Of a stretch of DNA of 64,000 nt, positions 51,627 through 60,938 are shown in pieces. Position numbers and translations under genes: made by a program. The notes beneath the pieces were generated by a model, which was given only the letters and a program-made list of their open reading frames with translations, did not search any database and had not been told where the DNA came from. How positions within the stretch are numbered: the first letter of the stretch is position 1; each line of letters starts with the position of its first letter. Source of the stretch: Maribacter cobaltidurans (lineage in GTDB: Bacteria; Bacteroidota; Bacteroidia; Flavobacteriales; Flavobacteriaceae); contig NZ_CP022957.1 of assembly GCF_002269385.1 (NCBI RefSeq), positions 3,773,001-3,837,000 on the forward strand, in the 5' to 3' direction.

Positions 51627-52961
51627 TTAATTATATCCCGTATAAATGGCTACTACAATACTTAGGGCTCCCAATGCCAGCATAAGTAGCAAAGGTTTCC
51701 AAGCAAATCGGAACCATTTGTTATAGGGAATACCGCAAACAGCCAAAATGGCCATCAATGCGCCGTTCGTGGGCACGATCAAATCCCCCATGATGGCCCC
51801 ATATTGGTAGGCCAGTACACACGTCTGTCTGGAAATACCGATTAAATCCGAAAGCGGTACTAAAATGGGCATGGTCAAAATAGCCTGACCGGAGTAACTG
51901 GGTATGGGAAAATGTAAAATAGCATGGGAGACCATCATCAACACTCCGGAGACAGAGGCTGATAGGTATTGTAGGGGACCAAAAAGTCCGTAAACAATGG
52001 AATCAATGATCATGCCCTCCTTTAAGACCATGGAAATACTGTTTGCCAAGCCAATGATCATGGCTGCAAAAATCATTTCCTTAAATCCGTTGACATAGGC
52101 TTCTCCCGTACCGTTCACACCCAATTTTCCCAAAAGACCGGAGACCACTCCCAAGGCAAAAAAGGAGGCGGACATTTCCATAAAGCCCCAATCCAACTGT
52201 AGAAGCCCATACATGACAATGATAAACGTTAAACCTAATAGGGTGAGAATGATCTTGGAATTAAGGGACATTTTTTCGTGGGGAGTGGACGCTTCAACTT
52301 TTTCCATCCTGTTTTTGGCAGCATAGCGGATCAGGTAAATGACCCAAACCAAAAAGGCAATCCCGAGAACTACTAATCGGAACCCGCTTCCCGAAAGCAA
52401 AGGGACACCGGCTTCCTGTTGTGCTATAATTACACCAAATGGGTTTGAAGGACTAAAGGAACTGCCCAACACCGTAGATCCGTAGCTCATATAAATAGTA
52501 GTATAGGTGTTGAAGCCCAAACTTTTTCCAAAAATGAGCAGTACGGGCATCATGGCAATCACTTCCTCTTGCATGCCTATACTTACCCCCGCCGCCGTAA
52601 ACAGTAGAGAGACGATGAATAATGACAGACCTTCCCTTCCTTTGAGAACGTTGACAATCTTATGCAATCCTTCGGATAACGCCCCGGTTTTCTCAATAAC
52701 GAAAAAGCAACCCCCTAACAATAATATTAGGACAATGGTGTCCGCTCTTTCCGCAACTCCGTTGGGAATGGTTAGCATCATGTCAAAGGCGGATAAATGA
52801 TCTCCATCCGTTTCTTGGTATGAATTGCTGACTACTGTTGTGATTCCCGTATCTTCATCCGTAATTCTTTGGTAGCTACCTTGGGGTATGATAAAGGTGA
52901 GCACCCAAGCAAATAGGACGACCCCGATGATGATGACAAAGGCATTTGGAAAGTTTTTCAT
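51627..52961 (-). CDS. YfcC-family transporter
   Basis: 444 residues, about 12 hydrophobic segments. FAWVLTFIIPQGSYQRITDE, GGCFFVIEKTGALSEGLHK, GSTVLGSSFSPSNPFGVIIA and GQAILTMPILVPLSDLIGI fit the YfcC/anaerobic C4-dicarboxylate (DcuC-like) group. It exports or takes up small carboxylates or peptides. It is the last gene of the 63.96-51.6 kb minus-strand unit, 39 bp after the DUF6090 run. The repeated 'NPFGV…' signature and the hairpin loops are intact. Confidence 0.85.
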   Translation of the reverse strand: MKNFPNAFVIIIGVVLFAWVLTFIIPQGSYQRITDEDTGITTVVSNSYQETDGDHLSAFDMMLTIPNGVAERADTIVLILLLGGCFFVIEKTGALSEGLHKIVNVLKGREGLSLFIVSLLFTAAGVSIGMQEEVIAMMPVLLIFGKSLGFNTYTTIYMSYGSTVLGSSFSPSNPFGVIIAQQEAGVPLLSGSGFRLVVLGIAFLVWVIYLIRYAAKNRMEKVEASTPHEKMSLNSKIILTLLGLTFIIVMYGLLQLDWGFMEMSASFFALGVVSGLLGKLGVNGTGEAYVNGFKEMIFAAMIIGLANSISMVLKEGMIIDSIVYGLFGPLQYLSASVSGVLMMVSHAILHFPIPSYSGQAILTMPILVPLSDLIGISRQTCVLAYQYGAIMGDLIVPTNGALMAILAVCGIPYNKWFRFAWKPLLLMLALGALSIVVAIYTGYN

Positions 52962-53000
52962 AGTTGGTTTGGTTGGTTTTCGTTTATTTCACGGGGCGTT

Positions 53001-53738
53001 TTACTCTATAGTTGTTTCCTTCAAGATTTTCTGTATTAATATTTTGGCTTGTGTATAGGCCATATCAGACTCTTTAAGGACATAGAGTTTGTCATCGATA
53101 TAGTTTTCAAATTGAATATTTTGAAGCAACGACGCATTGTTCATTTTTAGTTGGGAGGGCCTGTATGGAAATGTTTTGGATTTGGTATCTATGTTTCTAA
53201 GCGAACCATGTTCCCGTATATATTCGATTAAATTGATATTCGTTTTTTCGGTTTGATCCATCGTTTCCTGTAATTCCTTAAAAAATCGGGACCAATTGAA
53301 CAAAAGAATTTTAAGCTCTGGATTGTTCAATTTTGAGAGTCCGCCAGAGTTTTGCAGGTCGTTCAAAACAAATTCACTGGGCTTCCAAGAAGGACTTTCT
53401 ATGACATAATGCAAAAGGCTGTCGATTGGGTCGGTTTCTTGAAAATCCTCTTCCTTGAACTTTGCAAAAATGGTTTCCGTAGCCAAAATGGTGCGTTTCA
53501 AAATGGTATTTATGGAATCCAAGTCCCTTAAATTTTCTTGGAATTCAGTGTTTAGATTTTGCACGGTGATTTTTTCCCGGTTATTCTCAAGTCGTTCCTC
53601 GTTCCAGTTATTTATTTGGAGTGCAATCAAAATACCGATGACCACGAGTACGATCTCGCCAATGGCATATCTAAAATATTTGGAGGTTTTGTTTTCCATG
53701 ATGAGATTCTGCCGAATTTTTCTAAAGATTTTAATCAT
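53001..53738 (-). CDS. DUF6090-type protein, operon copy 9 (last)
   Basis: 245 residues. MIKIFRKIRQNLIMENKTSK start, helix AIGEIVLVVIGILIALQINN, then a helical domain with central motif as NSGGLSKLNNPELKILLFNW (about 128-150) and ending LIQKILKETTIE. Its first ~110 coding bases are almost identical to those of the gene at 58375 (including the MENKTSK version of the anchor). The remainder is different. 12 bp from the preceding copy. Confidence 0.85.
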   Translation of the reverse strand: MIKIFRKIRQNLIMENKTSKYFRYAIGEIVLVVIGILIALQINNWNEERLENNREKITVQNLNTEFQENLRDLDSINTILKRTILATETIFAKFKEEDFQETDPIDSLLHYVIESPSWKPSEFVLNDLQNSGGLSKLNNPELKILLFNWSRFFKELQETMDQTEKTNINLIEYIREHGSLRNIDTKSKTFPYRPSQLKMNNASLLQNIQFENYIDDKLYVLKESDMAYTQAKILIQKILKETTIE

Positions 53739-53750
53739 GATGCGATAGTA

Positions 53751-54485
53751 TTAGTTCCCTTTTTGATAGGAGGACAGGGTTTTGTCAAGTCTGGGTAGCA
53801 GTTCCTGGATAGCCTGATTTCCTTCCTTTAAGGCAAGAAGGGTACCTTCCTCGTTTTTAATATTTACATTTAGGGACGTGAGAAAATAAAGATCCGATTT
53901 GAGTTGTTCATAATCTGTGGGAATAGCCTCTATACCCCAAGTATAATCTCTAAAATGGTTGCGGGCATAGGGGAGGAACACGGTGCGGAACTCAAAATCG
54001 TCGTCATTGGTATCATCATTGATTTTTTTTACGGCAGTGGTATAATAACTTGTCAACTTGTTACGAAGTTCTTGATCTTGTAGGAGTTCTATTCCTAATT
54101 TCTTTATCAATTGATAGCCATTATCCACTAACACGATACGCCTGGCCAACATAACACGTCCTAGGTGATAATTAATGGAATCATAAGGAATATCACCTGC
54201 TTCAAGTTTATTGATTACGGTGTATTGTATATTGATATCTTCTAACCTTTTGCTGTAGGTTTCCTCAATGCTAAGGCTATCGTTAATGAGATTACTACGT
54301 ATTTCGGTAAGAATTTTCACGATTTCACCATCAACTTTCCTGTTTTCATTCCAGTTGTTGATCTGTAAGGCAATCAGGATACCAATGACAACCAGCACAA
54401 TCTCGCCAACAGCATATTTGAAATATTTTAATGTTTTGCCTTCATCTAGAAGGTTTTGACGAATTTTACGGAAGAATTTAATCAT
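53751..54485 (-). CDS. DUF6090-type protein, operon copy 8
   Basis: 244 residues. Anchor MIKFFRKIRQNLLDEGKTLK, helix AVGEIVLVVIGILIALQINN, NENRK. The central motif is reduced (NGYQLIKKLGIELLQDQELR). It overlaps the upstream copy by 8 bp (ATGATTAA type). Ends LPRLDKTLSSYQKGN. Confidence 0.84.
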   Translation of the reverse strand: MIKFFRKIRQNLLDEGKTLKYFKYAVGEIVLVVIGILIALQINNWNENRKVDGEIVKILTEIRSNLINDSLSIEETYSKRLEDINIQYTVINKLEAGDIPYDSINYHLGRVMLARRIVLVDNGYQLIKKLGIELLQDQELRNKLTSYYTTAVKKINDDTNDDDFEFRTVFLPYARNHFRDYTWGIEAIPTDYEQLKSDLYFLTSLNVNIKNEEGTLLALKEGNQAIQELLPRLDKTLSSYQKGN

Positions 54486-55281
54486 GGTTTATGCGTTCTA
54501 ATAACAGATTTAGGTTCTCAAGTCGTAACATGGTGGCCATAAGATCATTTGTTTTACCTGATTCATTGCCAATTAAATAGCGCAAATCATTTTTTAAACT
54601 TTCATCTTTAAGCAATGCTTCAACAACCGATTTGGCGTAATTGTGGTCCAGTTGTATATTACATTCCTTTGGTAGCCGCGGAAAGTAACTATTTCCGGTT
54701 TTTACATAAGTATCTCCACAGTATGATCTAATCTTTGTCTGAACGTCATCGGGCATTTTTCCTCTTAAATTTTTTCTATATGTATTTTCAAGTATAGTCG
54801 CGCCAGATTCTGACCACCCAATATCATAATATCTAATTAATGCGGTCTTTACACTATCGTTTTGGATGAGGTTGATTTGACCCGAAGCAATTAACTCCTG
54901 ATAGGTTGATGACGCAGAATAGGGGTCTAGTAATTGGCTAGCCTGATACATATCTACAAGATTGGCCACAGGATCAGGGTTAGCATTGGAAGAATTTTCA
55001 AAAACGGCGACAGCAGATTTGGCATGTTCGCTAACCTGTTTGGAATAGTTTAAAGTGGCTTCAATAATTAATTTTTCTTCCCTAACATCATCTAAAAGAC
55101 GCTCATAGTATTGAAATTCTAAATTCTTGTTGAGACGATCTTGATTCCAATTGTTCACCTGAAGGGCCAATAGAATTCCGATCATCACCAATGCAATTTC
55201 GCCAATAGCATATTTCAAGTATTTAGTGGTTCTGTTTTCCATGATGAGATTCTGCCGGATTTTTCTAAAGAATTTTATCAT
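54478..55281 (-). CDS. DUF6090-type protein, operon copy 7
   Basis: 267 residues, the longest copy in the operon. Anchor MIKFFRKIRQNLIMENRTTK, helix AIGEIALVMIGILLALQVNN, WNQDRL. The central motif is well conserved (LIASGQINLIQNDSVKTALI). It contains two internal Cys, RSYCGDTYVKTGNSYFPRLP and KECN, not seen in the other copies, which could form an extracytoplasmic disulphide. An 89-bp spacer separates it from copy 6. Confidence 0.85.
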   Translation of the reverse strand: MIKFFRKIRQNLIMENRTTKYLKYAIGEIALVMIGILLALQVNNWNQDRLNKNLEFQYYERLLDDVREEKLIIEATLNYSKQVSEHAKSAVAVFENSSNANPDPVANLVDMYQASQLLDPYSASSTYQELIASGQINLIQNDSVKTALIRYYDIGWSESGATILENTYRKNLRGKMPDDVQTKIRSYCGDTYVKTGNSYFPRLPKECNIQLDHNYAKSVVEALLKDESLKNDLRYLIGNESGKTNDLMATMLRLENLNLLLERINHD

Positions 55282-55370
55282 GGGTCAATGGTGGGTCTTT
55301 TTAATAAAAATTAGTTTTGGATGTCCTTGTCGTTTCTTGCTTTTAACACCAATAAACATTGAAATCGTTG

Positions 55371-56126
55371 CTATTTTGTTTCTTCTAAATATTTTAAGAT
55401 GGTTTTGGCCTTTTGGGTATATTTTTCAAAATCTTGCCTTATCAATATTCTGTAAGCGCCTATCATTCCCACTTGAGTATTTAAATAATCATTGTTCTTG
55501 ATTTGATTCCATTGTACATGGTATTTAGAAACATTGGATTCAATCGGTTTTTGGAATGTATAGAAATCCTGATATAGCTTTGGACTATGAAATTTAGACA
55601 TTTCATCACGGTAATCATACCAGACTGTTTTGAGGATTCGGGAATTCAAGAGTTGAAACCAAGAATTGTTTACATAATATTCGTCCAAAAGCTTTTTTAA
55701 TTTCACATCATTGAATAGGTGAATATTATTACTGTTGATCAAGTCGTTATAGGTAGAGGATATAAGGGATTTATTGGGAATGTAACCACAAAATACGATT
55801 GAATTTGTAAGCCTTAAGGTATCTATTTCCTTTAGTGAATCGTCTAAATAGGAGGCGAGGTAAAATCCTTCATTTTCGGCGTTGGTATTTATGGTATTTA
55901 GTGTCTCTAAGTTTTGGATGTCCTCCTTCAAATCAGCAATTAAATTTTCTACCAAGGATTGTTTAACTTCATTGTTCTTTCTTTCTTCGTTCCAATTGTT
56001 CACTTGAAGCGCAATTAAAATACCAATGACCACTAGGATAATCTCACCTAAAGCATATTTGAAGTATTTGGTGGTTTTACCCTCTGCTAAAAGGTTTTGA
56101 CGAATTTTACGGAAGAATTTAATCAT
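55371..56126 (-). CDS. DUF6090-type protein, operon copy 6
   Basis: 251 residues. MIKFFRKIRQNLLAEGKTTK, helix ALGEIILVVIGILIALQVNN, NEERKNN. Central motif LINSNNIHLFNDVKLKKLLD. The C-terminal half is aromatic-rich (SRILKTVWYDYRDEMSKFHS, LYQDFYTFQKPIES). It overlaps copy 5 by 8 bp. Confidence 0.85.
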   Translation of the reverse strand: MIKFFRKIRQNLLAEGKTTKYFKYALGEIILVVIGILIALQVNNWNEERKNNEVKQSLVENLIADLKEDIQNLETLNTINTNAENEGFYLASYLDDSLKEIDTLRLTNSIVFCGYIPNKSLISSTYNDLINSNNIHLFNDVKLKKLLDEYYVNNSWFQLLNSRILKTVWYDYRDEMSKFHSPKLYQDFYTFQKPIESNVSKYHVQWNQIKNNDYLNTQVGMIGAYRILIRQDFEKYTQKAKTILKYLEETK

Positions 56127-56886
56127 GGTCCAATTCTTTCTTTACAAGGGTTAAAAAATGCTCGAGTCTTTCTTTTAAAGGAATTAAAAAACCGGATTCT
56201 AAATGGTTGGCAGTGCCCAAAAAAGTCACTAGGTCAGACTCAAAGGCCTTTGACCTGAGCAAATCTTTGTTTGTATCCTCAAATGGGCTTTCCTGTAATT
56301 CTTTACCCAAATCGTTTTCTATAGCCTGGAGGATCATTCTCATGTTACCAATTTCCTTGGAACGTTCAAAACACAGAAGGCGTTGATCCTTAACGGCCGT
56401 TTCCTGTATGCTAATTCGATCAAGTTCTGATTCCCATGCAGACAGAAAGGTTGTGATTTCCCTATTGTGAATAACACTAAGATTACCAGAGGCGATAGCC
56501 TCATTGAGCACCCCTAGGCTGGGTCGGTAGACAGCATCTTTGGACAATGCGTTGAGCCATAGCTTTGAAATTTGACTATGGGAAAGGGAAGATTTCTCGG
56601 GTGCTAATTCATGCAACAAAAGTAAGCAGTTGGTAATGCGCTCGTTATTTACGGTTATGGTATTTTTCAAACGCTGTAGATTTCCATCAAATTCCTGTTG
56701 CAATGCCAAAAGCAAGGTTTGTTCCTTTGCGTTGTTCTTTCGTTTCTCGTTCCAAGTGTTTACCTGCAAGGCAATTAGAATTCCAATCACTACTAGTATA
56801 ATCTCTCCAAGAGCATATTTTAAATACTTGGTCGTTTTGCCCTCCGATAGCAGATTTTGTCTAATTTTTCGAAAGAATTTTATCAT
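56119..56886 (-). CDS. DUF6090-type protein, operon copy 5
   Basis: 255 residues. MIKFFRKIRQNLLSEGKTTK, helix as in copy 6, then TWNEKRKNN. Central motif AIASGNLSVIHNREITTFLS, followed by an amphipathic ELDRISIQETAVKDQRLL region. The N-terminal DNA is close to copy 6. Overlaps copy 4 by 4 bp (ATGA). Confidence 0.85.
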   Translation of the reverse strand: MIKFFRKIRQNLLSEGKTTKYLKYALGEIILVVIGILIALQVNTWNEKRKNNAKEQTLLLALQQEFDGNLQRLKNTITVNNERITNCLLLLHELAPEKSSLSHSQISKLWLNALSKDAVYRPSLGVLNEAIASGNLSVIHNREITTFLSAWESELDRISIQETAVKDQRLLCFERSKEIGNMRMILQAIENDLGKELQESPFEDTNKDLLRSKAFESDLVTFLGTANHLESGFLIPLKERLEHFLTLVKKELDHD

Positions 56887-57623
56887 GGGTTTTGGTTACC
56901 TGAAGGTTTTGAAAGTTCAATTATTTTATCCAAAGTGGCTTGTACTTTTTGTAGCTCACCGCTTGTATTCAAAATTTGATCCACCAAATCATACCTGCTC
57001 CTAACCAAATATTCAAACTCCAGTGTTTGAAGTGCATCAAAATCGTTTCGTTCATCTTTAAAATTGAGGTTCCAATCAAAATGCTTGGACAGATAAGGGT
57101 CGTATTGACTCCAAATATGATCTCTAGAAGCCAATTCTTCCTCTTGATAATCCGTAACCAAGTCATTCCAGGAAATCAATAGATCCCGCAAGGTTTCATT
57201 TTTTATGATATCGAAAGAAGATGTGCTGGCAAGGGCATTAATGCTCGTTTGCGTGGGGTTGAAGGTATTACCGCCGTAAGTCCACCAAAGCATAGTGGCC
57301 AATGAATCCAATGCTTCAGGTCCTGGTTTTGATTTTATTGGGAAAAGACCAATGACGCCGGTGCAATTTTTGAATACGACCTGATGCTGACCAACAACAG
57401 AGTCCAATTGCTTTTTATTCTGTGTAAACTCTTTATGAATATTGGCCAAGACAATAGTTTCTTTTTTCGAGTTTATACGATCTTCATTCCAATTATTTAT
57501 TTGAAGGGCGATTAGTATGCCGATGACTACTAGGATTATTTCTCCAATGGCGTAGAGCAGATATTTGCTGAATTTGTTTTCTGAGAGAAGCTGTTGCCGG
57601 ATTCGTCTAAAGAATTTGATCAT
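56883..57623 (-). CDS. DUF6090-type protein, operon copy 4
   Basis: 246 residues. Anchor MIKFFRRIRQQLLSENKFSK, helix AIGEIILVVIGILIALQINN, NEDRINSKK. The central motif is degenerate at the Gly (STSSFDIIKNETLRDLLISW). Four-base overlaps with both neighbours (ATGA) indicate translational coupling. Confidence 0.85.
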   Translation of the reverse strand: MIKFFRRIRQQLLSENKFSKYLLYAIGEIILVVIGILIALQINNWNEDRINSKKETIVLANIHKEFTQNKKQLDSVVGQHQVVFKNCTGVIGLFPIKSKPGPEALDSLATMLWWTYGGNTFNPTQTSINALASTSSFDIIKNETLRDLLISWNDLVTDYQEEELASRDHIWSQYDPYLSKHFDWNLNFKDERNDFDALQTLEFEYLVRSRYDLVDQILNTSGELQKVQATLDKIIELSKPSGNQNP

Positions 57624-58378
57624 TGGATATCGTTTTTAATCAGTGCAATGATGGTGTTGATCCGTTCCCTTAGGGGTTCGTAAAAGACCACATTCAGATT
57701 TCTGGAAGCCACGATAAATAGATACAGCTGGCTTTCAAATTCTTGATTTTCCAAGAATTTGAAATCGTTATTTGGAAATTTACTGGGAGTTGGGTCAAGA
57801 AGTGCGTCGTTGATGAGGTCAAGGTGTCTTCTGAAATTTCCTTCTTTTAAAAAGAAGTCGTGTCCTATATCCCGTCGCTCCACCACATAGTTTTCTTGCC
57901 TTTTGACACTCTCCAGGCCCGATTGCCATGCGGATAGCGCCTTGCGTAGTTTGTCATCTGAAAGCACACTGAGTCTTCCTGAGTTAATGATTTCTTGAAC
58001 GGTACCTTGATTGGGCAAATATCTGGGCTCTATTTTAAATATGCCGACCATTCTTTCCGAAAGTTCTTTTTCATGGATGTTTGTGACCGAAGGTCCTGTG
58101 TATTCGCCCAAGAGAATGCTATTTTCTATATTGGAATTGTTCAGGGCGATAACATCGTTCAACAGCTGAAGGTTGGATTCAAATTCCGCCAACAAGGCAT
58201 GCAATAGCTGCTGTTCCAGTTTTTTGCTTTTTTGTGTTTCGTTCCAATTGCTAATGGCAAGGGCAATCAAAATACCGATGACCACTAAAATTATTTCGCC
58301 AAGTGCATAGAGCATATATTTGGAAAACCTGTTTTCCTTGAGCAGCTGCTGGCGGATTTTTCTGAAAAATTTTATCAT
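57620..58378 (-). CDS. DUF6090-type protein, operon copy 3
   Basis: 252 residues. MIKFFRKIRQQLLKENRFSK, helix ALGEIILVVIGILIALAISN, NETQKSKK. Central motif IINSGRLSVLSDDKLRKALS, then WQSGLESVKRQENYVVERRD. Overlap of 4 bp with copy 2. Confidence 0.85.
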   Translation of the reverse strand: MIKFFRKIRQQLLKENRFSKYMLYALGEIILVVIGILIALAISNWNETQKSKKLEQQLLHALLAEFESNLQLLNDVIALNNSNIENSILLGEYTGPSVTNIHEKELSERMVGIFKIEPRYLPNQGTVQEIINSGRLSVLSDDKLRKALSAWQSGLESVKRQENYVVERRDIGHDFFLKEGNFRRHLDLINDALLDPTPSKFPNNDFKFLENQEFESQLYLFIVASRNLNVVFYEPLRERINTIIALIKNDIQ

Positions 58379-59124
58379 TTTACTACAGGTTTGGTTTCCT
58401 GAAGAATTTCTTCAATCAACATTTCGGTTTCATCCAACCTATCCATTATATTTTGATGCAGCCATAAGGAATTATCCAACAAATTTTCAAATTCCACTTT
58501 CTGAAACAAGGGATAGTAGTCCGGTTTCACTTTGGATTTCCCAGACCATGGATAATGGGCGTTACTGTCCATTTCCTTAAATGAAATATAAGGTAGCAAA
58601 AAGGGCAAAAGATGTTCATTGTTCCAGGCATCCAATTTGTCAAAACGTGTTTGTCTGATTTCAGATAGTGAATTCCAGTGGTATAAAAGTGAGGTGATGG
58701 AATCGTTTTCAAAAAGGTTAAGACGTCCGTTTTGCACGATACTGTTTACCGAATTGTTGGCAAATGCCAGTTCGTTAGAGGGAAAGGATTCAAAAAATAG
58801 GCTGTCTAAATTTTTGTTTGCGAGCTCTTCTTTTTTGGCCCCGATCAAACTAATCAATTCACTGGAAGATTTTATGGCCCTTTGCTCTTCAAGCCTAAAA
58901 TCCTCTACCAGTTTTTTATTGGTTTTGAACTCTACATGTAGTTTAGAAAGTAAAGCTTTTTTTTCGATATTGTTGATTCGGTCCTGGTTCCAATTATTAA
59001 TCTGCAAGGCAATCAAAATACCGATGACCACGAGTACAATCTCGCCAATGGCATATCTAAAATATTTGGAGGTTTTGTTTTCCATGATGAGATTCTGCCG
59101 AATTTTTCTAAAGAATTTTATCAT
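58375..59124 (-). CDS. DUF6090-type protein, operon copy 2
   Basis: 249 residues. MIKFFRKIRQNLIMENKTSK, helix AIGEIVLVVIGILIALQINN, NQDRINN. Central motif IVQNGRLNLFENDSITSLLY. The coding 5' end (58985-59124) is nearly identical to copy 9 (53600-53738), although the bodies diverge. Confidence 0.85.
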   Translation of the reverse strand: MIKFFRKIRQNLIMENKTSKYFRYAIGEIVLVVIGILIALQINNWNQDRINNIEKKALLSKLHVEFKTNKKLVEDFRLEEQRAIKSSSELISLIGAKKEELANKNLDSLFFESFPSNELAFANNSVNSIVQNGRLNLFENDSITSLLYHWNSLSEIRQTRFDKLDAWNNEHLLPFLLPYISFKEMDSNAHYPWSGKSKVKPDYYPLFQKVEFENLLDNSLWLHQNIMDRLDETEMLIEEILQETKPVVK

Positions 59125-59133
59125 AATGAATGG

Positions 59134-59907
59134 TTATAGTTTCGCATTGATGGTGGATAAAAGTTCTTCGGCTTCATCCTTGATTTTTTGTATCCTGAGC
59201 TCGTTCGATTTTAATAAAATAATCCGCATGGAAATAGCATTTATTATTTCAAACTCCTTATTGGGGTCATCCAAACTATTTTCAAGGGTGCTGGCCATTT
59301 TTTTGGTCAAACCTTGTTGATCGGTATTATCTGATGGGAAACCAAAATTTTCCAAATTCACGATAATCGCTGATTTTAATATGGGGAAGATTTGATTGTA
59401 ATTCACGTTTTCTACATTTCCATTTATTTTTCTTGCTGTGGATTCGGAATTTAGATAATACGTTATGATGTCAGATTTAAGGTTCTTCTCCCTAATAAGA
59501 TTAATGTGCCCGGTTGTGTTTAACTCGTTGAATGTTCTATTGACTTCCGGGTAACTATTGGTATACAGTAAAAAGCTTAATTTTTTATTGATACTGTCAA
59601 TTTGCAGAAGCTTCTCCCTCTGAGTGTAATCGGTAAGGATAGATTCCCCCGTTTCAATAAGTTGGTCATAGAAAACAGCGCGATCATCAAATAAGGAGAG
59701 TTGCTTCCCTAAATCCTCTTGTAGTCCGTAGAGATACTCTTTTTCTTTGGTAGCGTTTTTGGAATTTTCGTTCCAATTATCTAGTTGCAAGGCAATTAAA
59801 ATTCCGACCACCACCAAGACTATCTCACCTATGGCGTATAGGAAGTATTTGGAAAACCTGTTTTCCTCGAGCAGCTGCTGGCGGATTTTTCGGAAAAATT
59901 TTATCAT
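59134..59907 (-). CDS. DUF6090-type protein, operon copy 1 (first)
   Basis: 257 residues. MIKFFRKIRQQLLEENRFSK, helix AIGEIVLVVVGILIALQLDN, NENSKNATKEKEY. Central motif LNTTGHINLIREKNLKSDII. Nine bp after the metallophosphoesterase, so the DUF6090 run is expressed from the upstream hydrolase operon rather than from its own promoter. Confidence 0.85.
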   Translation of the reverse strand: MIKFFRKIRQQLLEENRFSKYFLYAIGEIVLVVVGILIALQLDNWNENSKNATKEKEYLYGLQEDLGKQLSLFDDRAVFYDQLIETGESILTDYTQREKLLQIDSINKKLSFLLYTNSYPEVNRTFNELNTTGHINLIREKNLKSDIITYYLNSESTARKINGNVENVNYNQIFPILKSAIIVNLENFGFPSDNTDQQGLTKKMASTLENSLDDPNKEFEIINAISMRIILLKSNELRIQKIKDEAEELLSTINAKL

Positions 59908-59916
59908 GTTTTACAC

Positions 59917-60915
59917 TTAATGTATCAATGAACCACTTGAGGGCAGTTTCCCTTTTTTGTCCAAAATACCGTCCATTTTTAAGTGGGTGATGATTGGTTT
60001 ATTGGCCATTCTCACCAGGGAAATATGATCAAAGGCCATGGAATCTTGGGCTTGTTGGGATCCACCGGTGGTGCCAAGTATGATATAATCCCGGTTGTTC
60101 CTTATTCTATGGGAAAAGGAATGGATATGGCCATTGATTACGGTATATGGTCTATCGGCCAAAAGCTTTTCCAAGGGATTTAAACCCTTTTCATCTTCCC
60201 GCTGCCAAAGCGGTTTATGCATGAGCACAAAAGTCCATGTAACATCAGGATTTTCTTCTAGAACCTTCTTAAAATATTCAAATTGTTCCAAACCCATACC
60301 ACCTAGTTGACGCTCCGGCATGCTGTAATATTCCGTCTCCTCATACACGCCTTCTATTTCCCCGGCGATAACTTTTAGGGCTTTCGCACGTGCCTCATAG
60401 ATTTCCACCATGCGCTGTTCCTCGTAATCCTCGGAATCCATCATAAGAAAGAGTACATTATCGTACAGAAAATGATAGTATCTTGGGCCAAAACGTTGCT
60501 TCCAAATACTACGCATTGTGGGGTTGGTAAGGTCATGGTTGCCACCCAGATGGAAGAAGGGCATTTTTAATTTTGACGTCCTGTTTTCAAAGGAATCCCA
60601 TTCTTTGGCCAATTGCAGTGTATCCTCCGTTCCGCCATCTATGAGATCGCCAACACTCAGGACAAAGGTTGGGTCTAGGGCATTTAATTGCTCTACAGCA
60701 GCACTGTACACCCCGTCACGTTCACCTCCGTTTAAATCTGAAATGATGGCAAAGGTAAAGTCATCTTCCGTGGGCTCAAAAATAGCACTAGTCCATGGTT
60801 TCGGGCTTTCTCCAAGCGAATGTTCAAAAGTGGATTTCTCAATTTTCTGGTTGTTTTCCTTGCAACTGGAAAGTACAAGAAGAATAACAATCATTTTAAT
60901 CAAATAACCTTTCAT
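59917..60915 (-). CDS. Calcineurin-like metallophosphoesterase, lipoprotein
   Basis: 332 residues. Signal with lipobox (VLSSCKENN). Metal motifs: FAIISDLNGGERDG, LSVGDLIDGGTED, HLGGNHDLTNPT, WTFVLMHKPLW and VINGHIHSFSHR. The first motif has DLN where DxH is usual, as in some purple-acid-phosphatase relatives. It is a periplasmic phosphoester hydrolase. 9 bp before DUF6090 copy 1 and 23 bp after the M28 gene. Confidence 0.9.
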   Translation of the reverse strand: MKGYLIKMIVILLVLSSCKENNQKIEKSTFEHSLGESPKPWTSAIFEPTEDDFTFAIISDLNGGERDGVYSAAVEQLNALDPTFVLSVGDLIDGGTEDTLQLAKEWDSFENRTSKLKMPFFHLGGNHDLTNPTMRSIWKQRFGPRYYHFLYDNVLFLMMDSEDYEEQRMVEIYEARAKALKVIAGEIEGVYEETEYYSMPERQLGGMGLEQFEYFKKVLEENPDVTWTFVLMHKPLWQREDEKGLNPLEKLLADRPYTVINGHIHSFSHRIRNNRDYIILGTTGGSQQAQDSMAFDHISLVRMANKPIITHLKMDGILDKKGKLPSSGSLIH

Positions 60916-60938
60916 AAAAGTGTAATCGTCGTTACTAA

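Noticed and set aside
58619..59320. 233-codon plus-strand frame as a gene
   Set aside because: Antisense to DUF6090 copies 1 and 2; its Ser/Leu-rich translation matches the complement of the conserved anchor and recurs antisense to other copies.
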